Of a stretch of DNA of 64,000 nucleotides, positions 9,738 through 18,319 are shown piece by piece. Location of the stretch: the NCBI GenBank assembly GCA_963850765.1, contig CAWKMN010000003.1, positions 372,001 to 436,000 on the forward strand. Direction: 5' to 3'. Position 1 is the stretch's first letter; every line of letters begins with the position of its first letter. Below the pieces are notes generated by a model. That model was not told the DNA's origin. It searched no databases and saw only the letters and a list, made by a program, of their open reading frames with translations. The stretch comes from CAWKMN01 sp963850765 (GTDB lineage: Bacteria; Chloroflexota; Anaerolineae; Aggregatilineales; Aggregatilineaceae). A program made the position numbers and the translations under genes.

Positions 9738-10817
9738 ATGAGGATTTCGCGCGTATTGACGGTGGTTCTCGCGCTGGGATTGGCAGCGGTCGCGTTCGTG
9801 GGATTGCAGGGGCTCTCGGCGCTCGCCCAGGGAGAAGCGGAGCCGGGTCCGGTGGTCTTTGCGTCGGACCGGACCGGCAACTACGAAATCTACGTGCTCG
9901 ACCCGGAAACGGGGCTCTCGTCGCAGTTGACCAACAATCCCGGCGATGATGTCGAGCCGGTATGGTCGCCCGATCGTGAGACGGTCGCCTTTGCATCCAA
10001 TCGTGACGGCGATTATGAAATCTACGTGATGCGGGCCGATGGCAGTGCCATCGAGCAGTTGACGAACAATCTGGCAGAAGATCGCCGGCCGCAGTGGCAG
10101 CCGGAAGGCACCCATTTGATCTTCCTCTCGGATGTGAACGGCCAGTGGGATGTGTATGTGATCACGGCCGACGGGGCGATTGTCCGCCAGTTGACCAATG
10201 ACGTGGCGGATGAGCGCGGCCCCGGCGCAGAGGGCGCGGGACTGCCGCCCACCCTGTCGCCCGGTGTCCAGGTTCCGACAGTGGGATTCACGCCAGTTAC
10301 GCCGCTGGGCGACGCCACGGTGATCAACTTCCAGCTAAATCTGCGGCAGAACCCTGGCGAGGGTGCCTTTATTCTGGAAGTCCTACCACAGAACACGCCG
10401 CTCGATATCGTGGGCCGCTACTTCGACAATAGCTGGATCCAGGCTCGCGCTCCGAGTGGCAATACCGGGTGGGTGCTGGCCCGACTGGTGGACATCAACA
10501 TCGACCTGACGACGGTGCCGATCGTCAATGCGCCGTTCATCGCGCCGCCGCCCACTCTGACGCCGACCCCAGCCGCGACGGCCACGCCGGTCGTGTCGAT
10601 CTCGTTCTGGTCGAATAAGGCTGAGATCAATGCCGGTGAGTGTGCAATTGTCGGATGGGATGTCGAAGGGATCCGTGAGGTTTACTTCCAGGATCGCGGC
10701 GTGACCGGACACGACTCCCGCGAGGTCTGCCCGGACGCAACCCGGACCTTCCATCTGCGCGTGGTCCTGCTGGATGGCTCGGTGGTGGATCGGTATCTCA
10801 CAATCGTGGTCAAATAG
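9738..10817 (+). CDS. Secreted TolB-like propeller protein with SH3b and C-terminal Ig-like domain
   Basis: 359 residues, start supported by GGAGG. Signal peptide over residues 1-31 (ending SALAQ). Three clear TolB/PD40-type repeats follow: FASDRTGNYEIYVLDPETG, FASNRDGDYEIYVMRADG and FLSDVNGQWDVYVITADG. Residues about 195-255 look like a bacterial SH3 domain (LNLRQNPGEGAFILEVLP, GNTGWVLARLV). A PTLTPTPAATATP linker precedes the final 75 residues, SISFWSNKAEINAGECAIV with WDVEGIREVYF and GVTGHDSREVC. That last module is shared with the protein at 6369-8166. Extracellular, perhaps wall-bound; function not known. A dispersed repeat follows the stop. Confidence 0.82.
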   Translation: MRISRVLTVVLALGLAAVAFVGLQGLSALAQGEAEPGPVVFASDRTGNYEIYVLDPETGLSSQLTNNPGDDVEPVWSPDRETVAFASNRDGDYEIYVMRADGSAIEQLTNNLAEDRRPQWQPEGTHLIFLSDVNGQWDVYVITADGAIVRQLTNDVADERGPGAEGAGLPPTLSPGVQVPTVGFTPVTPLGDATVINFQLNLRQNPGEGAFILEVLPQNTPLDIVGRYFDNSWIQARAPSGNTGWVLARLVDINIDLTTVPIVNAPFIAPPPTLTPTPAATATPVVSISFWSNKAEINAGECAIVGWDVEGIREVYFQDRGVTGHDSREVCPDATRTFHLRVVLLDGSVVDRYLTIVVK

Positions 10818-10827
10818 CCGTAGGTTC

Positions 10828-10873
10828 GCCTCACCCCGTTTATCCCCCTCTCTACGCCGTGGGGAGGGGGAAG
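10828..10873. repeat. GCCTCACCC...CCCTCTC dispersed repeat
   Basis: GCCTCACCCCG is followed by a GC-rich inverted repeat (CCCCCTCTCTACG with the purine-rich GGGGAGGGGG). The same design occurs at 13701 and 59639, each time within about 15 bases of a stop codon. It probably forms a hairpin in the 3' end of the transcript. Confidence 0.6.
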
Positions 10874-10936
10874 CGCGATCTCAAAATACATGGGGTGGGT
10901 TGACCGACCCGCCTGAGCCGATCCAGCGGGTTTGCC

Positions 10937-11968
10937 CTATGTAATGTCGTCGATCATTTCGTAGAGATCCAGCGAGATGCCGCTGTCGTCAAGGCGGGTC
11001 ACGGGCTGGAAACGCTCGTGTCCAGCGGATAGCAGCGCAAAAACCGGCTTGTCGATCGTGACCGTGCGGCGCGGACTGGCATTCAGCAGGCGGAACGTCT
11101 GGTTGACGAGGCGGCCCACCACACCGGTTGGCGAGAGGATCAGATCGCCGGATGAGATGGCGGCGGCAAAGTAGATCGGCGGCAGGTCCGTGCAGTGCGC
11201 GTTATGCTGCTCGGCCAGCGCTTGCAGGGTGAGCACCCCCTGAATGGCGTCGTCCGCACTGGCGAAGGTGATCAGCGCCATGTCCGCGATAAACTGGCGG
11301 ACGCGGCCCTTCAGCCCCGAAACCGCCTGACGATGCATATCGCCCCAGGTCAGCAGCCACTGGTTGACGACAGTGGCCGGCAGACTTTCCCCGGTTTTGA
11401 TCAGCCCGTGCAGATCGGTGATCAGCAGGCAAACCCCCGGCTCAATAAAACTCGCATCGGTTGAGAGCAGTTGGTACACCTTCACGGGCCGGTGCCAGCC
11501 GCGCGCGCGCATCTCGCCGGCAGGCTCAAAGCGGAATTCGGCTTCATCGGCAACGGCTACCACCGAATGCGTCACATACACCTGATTGGTCGGCACATCT
11601 TTTTCGAGCCGCGACACCAGGGCGACACCATCGCCCATGACGTCATTATCCCGCACGGTGACATCGGCGGTGTTGACGATGACTCGCACGCCATCCAGCG
11701 AAATCCCCGCGGGGGTATGCGACTGGCGCAGGAAATAATGCCGGATTTTCTCAGCCGCGTGCAGCGCATCCGCTACGCAGTCGAAGGTTGCCAGATAGCC
11801 ATCGCCGGTGAATTTGATGATGGTACCCCTGTAGGCTTCCACCGTATCGCGCATGGGAGACGTTGCATCCAGCAGATATTCCACCGCCTGCTTCTGGGGA
11901 TAGGCCGTCAGATGGGCGCTGGAACCGACCAGATCGGCCAGAAGAATGGTCAGGGTGCGGTTTGTCAT
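10937..11968 (-). CDS. Class III adenylate/guanylate cyclase-like protein with two cyclase-type domains
   Basis: 343 residues, no membrane segment. The first cyclase homology domain carries LLADLVGSSAHLT (metal-binding Asp near 12) and FTGDGYLATF (second Asp near 56), with MGDGVALVSRLEK near 120. The second half repeats the fold in degenerate form (CLLITDLHGLIKTG, FIADMALITFAS, GVVGRLVNQTFRLL): it keeps one Asp but lacks the GDG motif. It may therefore act as an internal regulatory pseudo-domain. Product (cAMP or cGMP) cannot be told. Start supported by AGGAGGG eight bases upstream. It is convergent with the propeller gene at 9738 and divergent from the kinase at 12103. Confidence 0.83.
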   Translation of the reverse strand: MTNRTLTILLADLVGSSAHLTAYPQKQAVEYLLDATSPMRDTVEAYRGTIIKFTGDGYLATFDCVADALHAAEKIRHYFLRQSHTPAGISLDGVRVIVNTADVTVRDNDVMGDGVALVSRLEKDVPTNQVYVTHSVVAVADEAEFRFEPAGEMRARGWHRPVKVYQLLSTDASFIEPGVCLLITDLHGLIKTGESLPATVVNQWLLTWGDMHRQAVSGLKGRVRQFIADMALITFASADDAIQGVLTLQALAEQHNAHCTDLPPIYFAAAISSGDLILSPTGVVGRLVNQTFRLLNASPRRTVTIDKPVFALLSAGHERFQPVTRLDDSGISLDLYEMIDDIT

Positions 11969-12102
11969 GATCTTGCCCTCCTGGTGATAGCGTGCAGATT
12001 AGCATAGGATCACGGATCCGCGCCAGTGAGCGGTTGTCACGGGGAAGGGTTGCGGGGATAATGAGGGCAGTCATGTGACTGCCACGTTGAGGGGGCTTCG
12101 TT

Positions 12103-13701
12103 ATGGGACACCAACCTGAGCGCCAGCCGGAGATGGAACCGGAGTTCGACCCGGAGTCGGGGGCAGCGGATGAATCCGCACCGGGACCTCGCGCCGCGGG
12201 GACCGGAGCCGGTCTGATCGGGCAGACCTTGCAGGGGCGCTACCGGTTCGAGGAGCTGGTGGGGGAGGGTACCTTCGCGCGCGTTTTTAAGGTGTACGAT
12301 CAGCACCGGCGCGTGTATCTGGCGGCGAAAGTGCTACGCAGCGATATTGCGCAGGAACCCGCCTTCCTGGCCCGATTCCGGCGCGAGGCGGCGGTGTTGG
12401 CGCGGCTTCAACACCCGCATATCGTGCGCTACTATGACATCATCGAGAGCGATGACGTGGTGTTCATCCTGACGGATTACATCACCGGGCGCACGCTGCA
12501 ATCGATCCTGCGCCAGCATGACGAGCCCCTGACCCCGCTCGAGTCGCTGGATTTTTTGCGCCCGCTGGCGGCCGCGCTGCACTACGCGCACCACGAGGGG
12601 GTCGTCCACCGCGATCTGAAGCCCTCCAACATTCTGCTGGATGCGAACAACAATCTCTATGTGACGGATTTTGGCATCGCGCGCATTCTGAGCGATACGA
12701 GCACGCTGACCGTCGATACGACAGTCGGCACGCCGCACTACATGTCGCCGGAGCAGATCATGGTGGGGCAGATCACCGAGGCGACAGATGTTTACGCGCT
12801 GGGGGTGATGCTCTACCAGATGTATACCGGGCAGCTTCCGTTTCTGGGCACGAGCCCGGAGGCGAGCGGCGCGACCACGGCGGTGCGGATCGTGTACGAG
12901 CACCTGCACATCGCGCCCACGCCGCCTACTGAGCTTAACCCGTCGCTGAGCCATGAAATCGAAGCGGTGGTACTGCGCTGCCTGGAAAAAGACCCCGCCC
13001 AACGCTATCCCTCGATCGAAGCGGCTTATGAGGCACTCAACGAGGCAATCGGAACGCCGTCCGTTTCGCTCAATTCGGCAGCGCTGGCGGGCGCTGCAGC
13101 GGGTGCCGCAGCAAGGGTGGCGGCCGCATCCGTTCAGCCGGAAGCGGAGCGGGTCCCAACCGAGGCTGGCGGGATGTCACGCGTCGTGCCGGAAGATGAA
13201 TATCTGCCGGATGATCGCCGGGAAGGCAAACCCAAACGCGGATCCGAACGGAAAGCCAAACGTGAAGTCCAGCGCGGGGGTTCCAGCGAAAAGGAGCGCG
13301 AGAAAGAGCGCGAGAGCGAAGAGAAGAACGAGGAAAAACAAAACGAAAAAGGCTGGGATACGAACATCGAAAAAAAGGGTATGGCGGCCGATCTTGGCCC
13401 GTCGGACCGGCTGAGTCAGTTCACCTGGGGCGGGGGGATTGTGTGGCTTGGGCTGGTGCTGCTGCTCAATCTCACCCCGACGGTGCCATGGGTGCTGGGC
13501 GGCGCGGGTACGCTGCTGCTGATCGAAGTGGCGATGCGGCTGATTATCCCGGAATATCGCGCGCGGCCTGGCTCCCGGCTGATCGTCGCGCTGGCGCTGA
13601 TGGCGGTGGGATTTGGGACGGTGCTCGGCGTTTCGTCGTGGTGGCCGCTGCTGCTGATCGCGGCCGGGCTGGGGCTGCTGATCAACCGGCTGTTTGACTA
13701 G
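12103..13701 (+). CDS. Membrane-bound Ser/Thr protein kinase (Hanks type)
   Basis: 532 residues. The kinase domain spans about residues 45-310: glycine loop VGEGTFARVFKV, ATP-binding Lys in YLAAKVL, catalytic loop VHRDLKPSNILLD, DFGIAR, and GTPHYMSPEQ in the activation segment. An Ala-rich then highly charged Lys/Glu/Arg linker (about 325-425) leads to a C-terminal membrane region of three or four hydrophobic segments (IVWLGLVLLLNL, LLLIEVAMRLI, LIVALALMAVGFG, WWPLLLIAAGLGLLI). The kinase is thus N-terminal and cytoplasmic, with no extracellular sensor domain. Targets unknown. GAGGGGGC serves as ribosome site. A dispersed repeat follows directly. Confidence 0.9.
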   Translation: MGHQPERQPEMEPEFDPESGAADESAPGPRAAGTGAGLIGQTLQGRYRFEELVGEGTFARVFKVYDQHRRVYLAAKVLRSDIAQEPAFLARFRREAAVLARLQHPHIVRYYDIIESDDVVFILTDYITGRTLQSILRQHDEPLTPLESLDFLRPLAAALHYAHHEGVVHRDLKPSNILLDANNNLYVTDFGIARILSDTSTLTVDTTVGTPHYMSPEQIMVGQITEATDVYALGVMLYQMYTGQLPFLGTSPEASGATTAVRIVYEHLHIAPTPPTELNPSLSHEIEAVVLRCLEKDPAQRYPSIEAAYEALNEAIGTPSVSLNSAALAGAAAGAAARVAAASVQPEAERVPTEAGGMSRVVPEDEYLPDDRREGKPKRGSERKAKREVQRGGSSEKEREKERESEEKNEEKQNEKGWDTNIEKKGMAADLGPSDRLSQFTWGGGIVWLGLVLLLNLTPTVPWVLGGAGTLLLIEVAMRLIIPEYRARPGSRLIVALALMAVGFGTVLGVSSWWPLLLIAAGLGLLINRLFD

Positions 13702-13782
13702 CCTCACCCCCGGCGTGACGTCCCCTTCGGGGCTGCATGCTTGCCCCCTCTCCACGCAGTTGTAAAGACCGGGGAGAGGGGG
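13701..13782. repeat. GCCTCACCC...CCCTCTC dispersed repeat
   Basis: Starts at the last base of the kinase stop codon with GCCTCACCCC. It contains a GTCCCCTTCGGGGC hairpin, then GCCCCCTCTCCACG paired with GGGGAGAGGGGG. Same family as 10828 and 59639, and the longest of the three copies. Confidence 0.62.
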
Positions 13783-13804
13783 AATTCAAGGTCGATCTGG
13801 TAGG

Positions 13805-13960
13805 CTACTTGTGTTCCGCCAACGAGCGCTGGTACGCCTTCCAGCCGGGGCACCAGCCGGTATGCCAGCGCCACAGCCGCGCCCACCATTTGGTCGGATT
13901 AGCTTCGGCGCGCTTCCGCATGGCACAGTCTTCACAAGCATACTGCTTTTTGGCTTCCAT
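13805..13960 (-). CDS. Small CxxC protein, 51 residues
   Basis: A short gene missed by length cut-offs. From ATG 13960, with GGAGGG five bases upstream, it reads MEAKKQYACEDCAMRKRAEA and ends at TAG 13805. Cys-9 and Cys-12 form a CxxC knuckle, with a third Cys at 37 (GWCPGW) and a His at 33. Seven Trp and many Arg/Lys make it basic and aromatic-rich. It may bind one metal ion or work through a thiol, but only three Cys are present, so a complete zinc site would need the His or a dimer. It lies alone between the kinase and the convergent GH3-like gene. I do not recognise a named family. Confidence 0.68.
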   Translation of the reverse strand: MEAKKQYACEDCAMRKRAEANPTKWWARLWRWHTGWCPGWKAYQRSLAEHK

Positions 13961-14058
13961 TCTGATCCCTCCTCAAGTGGAATTCACTTCTGCGTATAGT
14001 ATACGCCAGAGTTGCTCAGGAGGTTGCTTGCATTTCCCAACGATTTGCGGATGGGGGG

Positions 14059-15195
14059 CTAGCCAAAATCCGCCTCGATAGTGCGGCGGAGCCAATAGCC
14101 GGGGCGGGTCCACGGGCGGTCGCGGCCGATGCAGAGAAAATAGGGCGGCTCGAACGCGCGGATGATGTCCAGGATCTTGTAGCGCGGCAGGACGGGCGTG
14201 CTGGCGATCAGGCTGCCCGTTTCGCCGGGCTTCATCTCGTGCAGCATCTTGATCCCGTCGCGCGTCTCGACCTCGAAAAAGTAAAGATCATAATTGGGCA
14301 CCCATTGGCGGTGGCTGTCCATCTGCTGGCCGAACATGCCCTCGGTCGCGCCGTAGATTTCGACCAATCCGGCCTGCGCGCCGTAATAGGCCAGCAAGCG
14401 CGGGCGGTGCGTCGTGTTGATCCCCGCCGTGCTGCCGAGCGAGAGCACGCCAAATTTCCAGATGTTTTTTGGATACATGCCGTAGCTGCGATGCAGCCAG
14501 CGCCCAAACTTCTGCGCGACCTGCGCCGCGCCGCCGAGAATCGTGATCTTCTGGTCTTTCGCGCTCTCATAGGCCAGCCGGAAGCGCGCATCCCATGCCG
14601 ATTGGCCTACATCCCCGCCAAGATCGTCGATCGCCTGCATGGTGGGGATGGACGGAATCGGCGTGCGGGCGGCGACATGCTTCACGTAGATGCCGGTGGC
14701 ATAGCCGTATTCGATGCGCCGGCCATTGACTTCCATGCTGCCGACGATGCTCGGAAAGCTCAGGTTGAGATTCGCGCCGGTCAGGATGTCCAGATTGCGG
14801 CTGTTCAGCACGTACTGAATCACGGCACGGGCGGCGTTGTGGCGCTGATCCAGATCGCGCGGGGTCATGGGGATATACTTGCTGTCGCCGGTGGTGCCGC
14901 GGGTCATCGCCCAGCCGAGCGGCTCTGCTTCGAGCAGGACGTGTGGCTCGCCGCCCATGACCTGCCGCAGGATCGGCTGGTAGTCGGCATAGGTTTTGAC
15001 CGGGAAGGCGGCGCGATAGTCCGCAACGGAACCGATCTGTTCAGCGCGGTGCTGCCGCCCATACTCCGACTGGGCGTAAATCTTCAACAGGTGCTGCAAG
15101 ACACGCTCCTGGGCGGCGGGCGGATCGGCAAGGGCACCGTGCCAGGGCTGGACAAAAGCCTGAAGGATCGGGATGATAGGATTGTCGGCGCTCAT
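14059..15195 (-). CDS. GH3-family-like adenylate-forming enzyme (short form)
   Basis: 378 residues. GH3 proteins belong to the adenylating superfamily and join an acyl acid to an amino acid or other amine. Seen here: ATP-binding motif TRGTTGDSKYIPMT near residue 100, FPVKTYADYQPILRQVMGGE before it, and YGATEGMFGQQ near residue 285, the counterpart of the YGxSEG motif. Known GH3 enzymes run to about 550-600 residues with a C-terminal lid domain. This one stops shortly after the N-terminal domain, at a clean TAG, so the lid is missing or encoded elsewhere. Acyl substrate unknown. A fatty acyl-AMP ligase occurs at 113 but is too far away to imply a link. Confidence 0.75.
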   Translation of the reverse strand: MSADNPIIPILQAFVQPWHGALADPPAAQERVLQHLLKIYAQSEYGRQHRAEQIGSVADYRAAFPVKTYADYQPILRQVMGGEPHVLLEAEPLGWAMTRGTTGDSKYIPMTPRDLDQRHNAARAVIQYVLNSRNLDILTGANLNLSFPSIVGSMEVNGRRIEYGYATGIYVKHVAARTPIPSIPTMQAIDDLGGDVGQSAWDARFRLAYESAKDQKITILGGAAQVAQKFGRWLHRSYGMYPKNIWKFGVLSLGSTAGINTTHRPRLLAYYGAQAGLVEIYGATEGMFGQQMDSHRQWVPNYDLYFFEVETRDGIKMLHEMKPGETGSLIASTPVLPRYKILDIIRAFEPPYFLCIGRDRPWTRPGYWLRRTIEADFG

Positions 15196-15296
15196 AGGGT
15201 GCCCTCGGATGGGTCAAGCCGGCGAAAAACCAGGCTCACGCCGTGCATGGGAACCCATGCACCACGTGAGGGGAAACTGTCGGGGTGAATTGTACT

Positions 15297-16988
15297 TTAG
15301 TTCTGGATATTGGCCAACGCCTGGCCGGCAGTATGGCCGTTGCGCCCATTCGCCATCGGGCTGGTGAGCCGCCGGTACTGATCCATATCCAGGCGGGCGG
15401 CGCGAGGATCACCCGGCGCGCCCCGCTGCAGGTAGACGAGATGGCGGTTATAGTAGGCTTCGGCGTAGTTCGGGTCGAGCGCCAGCGCCATGGTGAAATC
15501 ATTGAGCGCTTCCTCGAACAATCCCAGCCGGTTGAAAGTGATGCCGCGGTTGAGATAGGCGCACATATCATCGAGATTGAGATCGATGGCGCGATCGTAA
15601 TCCGCCAGCGCCGCGTTGAGCTGACCCATCTCGTAATGCGCATTGCCCCGATTGTAATAGGCTGAACTGAAGTTCGAATTGAGCTGGATGGCATAGTTAT
15701 AGTCGCCAATCGCCTCTTCCAGACGGCTGACGGCATGATAGACGACGCCCCGGTTGTGATAGGGGTTGGGGTTGTCCGGCATCAGGCGGACCGCTTCGCT
15801 GTATTCGGCGATCGCCTGTTCGTGATTGCCCAGGGCGAAGCAGGTATCGCCCAGGGCCAGCCGCGCGATCCCATCACCGGGATTCAGCCGGACGGCCTGA
15901 CGGAGATCTTCCAGCGCGGTCTGGTAGTTGCCCAGGGTGCTGTAGACCATGCCCCGCCCGCGGAATCCTTCGGCCTGCGTCGGATCGAGCCGGATGGCCT
16001 GCCCGTAATCGCGCAGGGCTTCCTGTTCGTGACCGAGCGCGTGATGCGTTTTGCCGCGCATCAGGTGGCTGGCCGCGTCGCCAGGATTTTGGAAGATCGC
16101 CCGGCTGAGATCGCTCAGCGCGTCGTCAAACCGGCTTTGCGTATAGTAAATCATGCCGCGCATGGCATAGGCCGGCGTGTTGTCGGGGCTGTGTTCGATG
16201 GAATGGGTGTAGTCGTCAAGCGCGCGTTCGGACTCACCAAGCATTTCCAGCGTGAGGCCGCGATAGTAGTACGCATTCGAGTCTTTCGGGTTGTTGCGCA
16301 GGGCGTCGCTGAAACTTGCCAGGGCGCGCTGGTGCTCCCCCTGAAGATGCAGCAGATAACCCCGCTGGTAGTGCGCCTCGGCCAACGAGGTGTCCAGCCG
16401 GATGGCCTCGGCATAATCCTCAAGGGCGCGGTCGAAGTGCTTCAGGTGGAAATAGGCCATGCCGCGGCTGTGATAGGCCAGGGCGTTGCTCGGATCAAGG
16501 CCGAGCGCGCGATTGTAGGCTTTGATGGCCGCCGCGTAGTCGTAGCTGTGGAAAGCCGCATTGCCCTGTTCGACCGCCAGCACCGCCGCCTGCGGATCGC
16601 GCTGCGCGGAGTGCAGATGGCTGAGCAGACGCCGCAGCCCGCCGTTATCGCGGGTGAAGTCGATCGATACAAACCGCTCCAGGCTGTAATGGACCGGGTG
16701 ATGATCGGTCAGTATCAGGATGATCGGTTTGCTCTGCGACAGGAAATACACCCATTCGCTCTCGACCTCGCGGGAGGCGTCCGCATTTTTGCTCCATATC
16801 AGCAGCATATGGGTGCAAACCTGCAGCGCCCGGTTGACGGCCTGATGCCAGTGCTCGTCGTGCCGCACATCGTGCAGATCGATCCAGGCGGATTGGCCCG
16901 CATTGTGCGTCTCTTCATAAAGACGAAGCGCAAAGGCTTCATCCTCATGGGCGTAATTTATTATGGGGTAGGCGAGTTGATTTTCCAT
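15297..16988 (-). CDS. TIR domain-TPR repeat protein
   Basis: 563 residues. Residues about 5-125 match a bacterial TIR domain: PIINYAHEDEAFALRLYEE, SAWIDLHDV, then LLIWSKNADASREVESEW. The Glu near 78 in the SxxVxxE pattern occupies the place of the catalytic Glu of NAD-cleaving TIRs. Residues about 145-530 hold around eleven TPR repeats (for example AYHSRGMAYFHLKHFDRALE). There is no nucleotide-binding NB-ARC domain between them, so oligomerisation would depend on the TPR array or partners. It is the third gene of an operon: its ATG lies 15 bases after the stop of a small tail-anchored protein. Possible roles are immune-like NAD depletion or protein scaffolding. The TIR assignment is firm by pattern; enzyme activity is inference. 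Confidence 0.85.
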   Translation of the reverse strand: MENQLAYPIINYAHEDEAFALRLYEETHNAGQSAWIDLHDVRHDEHWHQAVNRALQVCTHMLLIWSKNADASREVESEWVYFLSQSKPIILILTDHHPVHYSLERFVSIDFTRDNGGLRRLLSHLHSAQRDPQAAVLAVEQGNAAFHSYDYAAAIKAYNRALGLDPSNALAYHSRGMAYFHLKHFDRALEDYAEAIRLDTSLAEAHYQRGYLLHLQGEHQRALASFSDALRNNPKDSNAYYYRGLTLEMLGESERALDDYTHSIEHSPDNTPAYAMRGMIYYTQSRFDDALSDLSRAIFQNPGDAASHLMRGKTHHALGHEQEALRDYGQAIRLDPTQAEGFRGRGMVYSTLGNYQTALEDLRQAVRLNPGDGIARLALGDTCFALGNHEQAIAEYSEAVRLMPDNPNPYHNRGVVYHAVSRLEEAIGDYNYAIQLNSNFSSAYYNRGNAHYEMGQLNAALADYDRAIDLNLDDMCAYLNRGITFNRLGLFEEALNDFTMALALDPNYAEAYYNRHLVYLQRGAPGDPRAARLDMDQYRRLTSPMANGRNGHTAGQALANIQN

Positions 16989-17003
16989 GTAATTGCCCGC
17001 GCG

Positions 17004-17462
17004 TTACAGATATTTGACGATGAACTGAATAATTTCTGACAGATTGCCGGTCGCAGCCATCAGGAAAATAATGAGTATTACGAAAAATGGCTTGCGATAC
17101 TTCGCACTGAAGAAAACGACTACGCCATCTTTATCTTCGTCGCGGACACGTTTGATCTCCACGACGATGTCGTTGGTAAAGGCATTTTCTCTCCTGGCGT
17201 GAGGCGCGCGTTCTCCTACGGCATAAGGATTGTGGTACGATCTTGGCTGGGCAGACGCCGCCGGTGGATAATAGGGGGCCGGGCGGGCAGAGGTCTCCAG
17301 TGGAAACTCGTCTTCCAGGATGCTGGCGAAGATGTTGGCCAGGGGCAGATCGTCGTTGGGCGGTGAAGGAGAATCTTCGCGCTTCATGGTCTGTGCCCGG
17401 CGAGATTTGGCCGGCGGCCGGTAGTTGGCCGGCAGGTTCGTGTCTGGAAATGAAGTGGACAT
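17004..17462 (-). CDS. Small tail-anchored membrane protein, TIR-TPR operon
   Basis: 152 residues from an ATG at 17462 with GAGGAG upstream; longer in-frame starts overlap the previous gene. The first 100 residues are Pro/Ser/Ala-rich and probably disordered (NYRPPAKSRRAQTMKRED). A compact part follows, VVVEIKRVRDEDKDG-like in character, and then one hydrophobic segment, KPFFVILIIFLMAATG, near the C-terminus with a short tail. That topology puts the bulk in the cytoplasm. It lies 16 bases after the first gene of the operon and 15 bases before the TIR-TPR gene, so the three are one transcript. No family recognised. It could be a membrane partner of the TIR protein. Confidence 0.72.
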   Translation of the reverse strand: MSTSFPDTNLPANYRPPAKSRRAQTMKREDSPSPPNDDLPLANIFASILEDEFPLETSARPAPYYPPAASAQPRSYHNPYAVGERAPHARRENAFTNDIVVEIKRVRDEDKDGVVVFFSAKYRKPFFVILIIFLMAATGNLSEIIQFIVKYL

Positions 17463-17478
17463 GGCATCGGCTCCTCGG

Positions 17479-17883
17479 CTAGAAATAGACGGCAAGAAAT
17501 AGTACGGCCAACGCGACGAACAACAGGCCGGGAAGGATTACCATCCGGCCCAACAGGTGACGGAAGGGCAGGGAGCCAGCGCCCCGCCGGTAGACGTTAA
17601 CACTACCAGTGCTGTCGATCCAGATTTCGTGCGTAGGCCGGCGGCTGTTCACCGGCTGCACCAGGGCGACAGTCATCTGGCAGTCGTCGCGATAGGTGAT
17701 GGATGCCAGATAACAGTTTTTGAAGGAGTGGGCAATATGCACCGCGTGGCGGCGCTGTTCGGTGGGCGACAGGGCGATAACTTCGCTGCTGTGCCGGCGC
17801 ATGAGCCGGTCATGCAGGAGCCGATGGCGGACGATAGAGGCCGAGTTAGATGGTGGAACGGAGATTCGTTTCACCCGCAGCAT
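17479..17883 (-). CDS. Small tail-anchored membrane protein, first gene of TIR-TPR operon
   Basis: 134 residues from ATG 17883, preceded by a GGGGGGG run that can act as a ribosome site. The body is basic (LLHDRLMRRHSSEVIAL) and includes a likely small beta-domain: NCYLASITYRDDCQMTVALV, then PTHEIWIDSTGSVNVYRR. It ends with a hydrophobic segment, LPGLLFVALAVLFLAVYF, at the very C-terminus, as in tail-anchored proteins. It opens the operon that continues with a second tail-anchored protein and the TIR-TPR protein. Not recognised as a known family. Confidence 0.7.
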   Translation of the reverse strand: MLRVKRISVPPSNSASIVRHRLLHDRLMRRHSSEVIALSPTEQRRHAVHIAHSFKNCYLASITYRDDCQMTVALVQPVNSRRPTHEIWIDSTGSVNVYRRGAGSLPFRHLLGRMVILPGLLFVALAVLFLAVYF

Positions 17884-18319
17884 ATGATTCCCCCCCACTT
17901 TTGAGGACACCAACCGCTTCAAACGAGAAAACAACGCAGGATAAACTTGACACAAACCTAACAATACGCCAAAAAACGTACTCCGTGTTCATCAAGAGTA
18001 AAAACGAGTTCTGTAAAGATAAGCACAAATGTTCTTTTAGAGATATTAGACGAGACTGCTAAATTCCATTGTATATTGTTCAGTTCGAATGTCAATAATG
18101 GTCCGTAACTTTAAATGTTACGTTAACGTCGCTTATATCAAATTTTAATTATTGGTCAATGTTCGTATATCAAGATTTTATAAAGAAATATTAGGATCAA
18201 CAATATAGGCCATATGCAACCGTATTCACTGCATCACAAATTGGCGACTGGAGTGAATCTTCTCAATTTACAGTCATTATATTTCATTATATCATCGAAC
18301 AAAAAATGGAGGGAAGCCT
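17884..18319. other. AT-rich divergent intergenic region
   Basis: 436 bases with no convincing gene. From about 17930 to 18310 the sequence is far more AT-rich than its surroundings, with runs such as ATTTTAATTATTGG and TTTTATAAAGAAATATT. It lies between the TIR-TPR operon (leftward) and yjbQ-like gene (rightward), so it should hold both promoters. TTGACA occurs near 17947 on the + strand but has no well-placed -10 partner. I cannot fix a promoter. A small RNA or protein-binding silencing region is possible. Confidence 0.55.

Noticed and set aside
17940..17975. Sigma-70-type promoter at TTGACA
   Set aside because: No acceptable -10 box at 16-18 bases.
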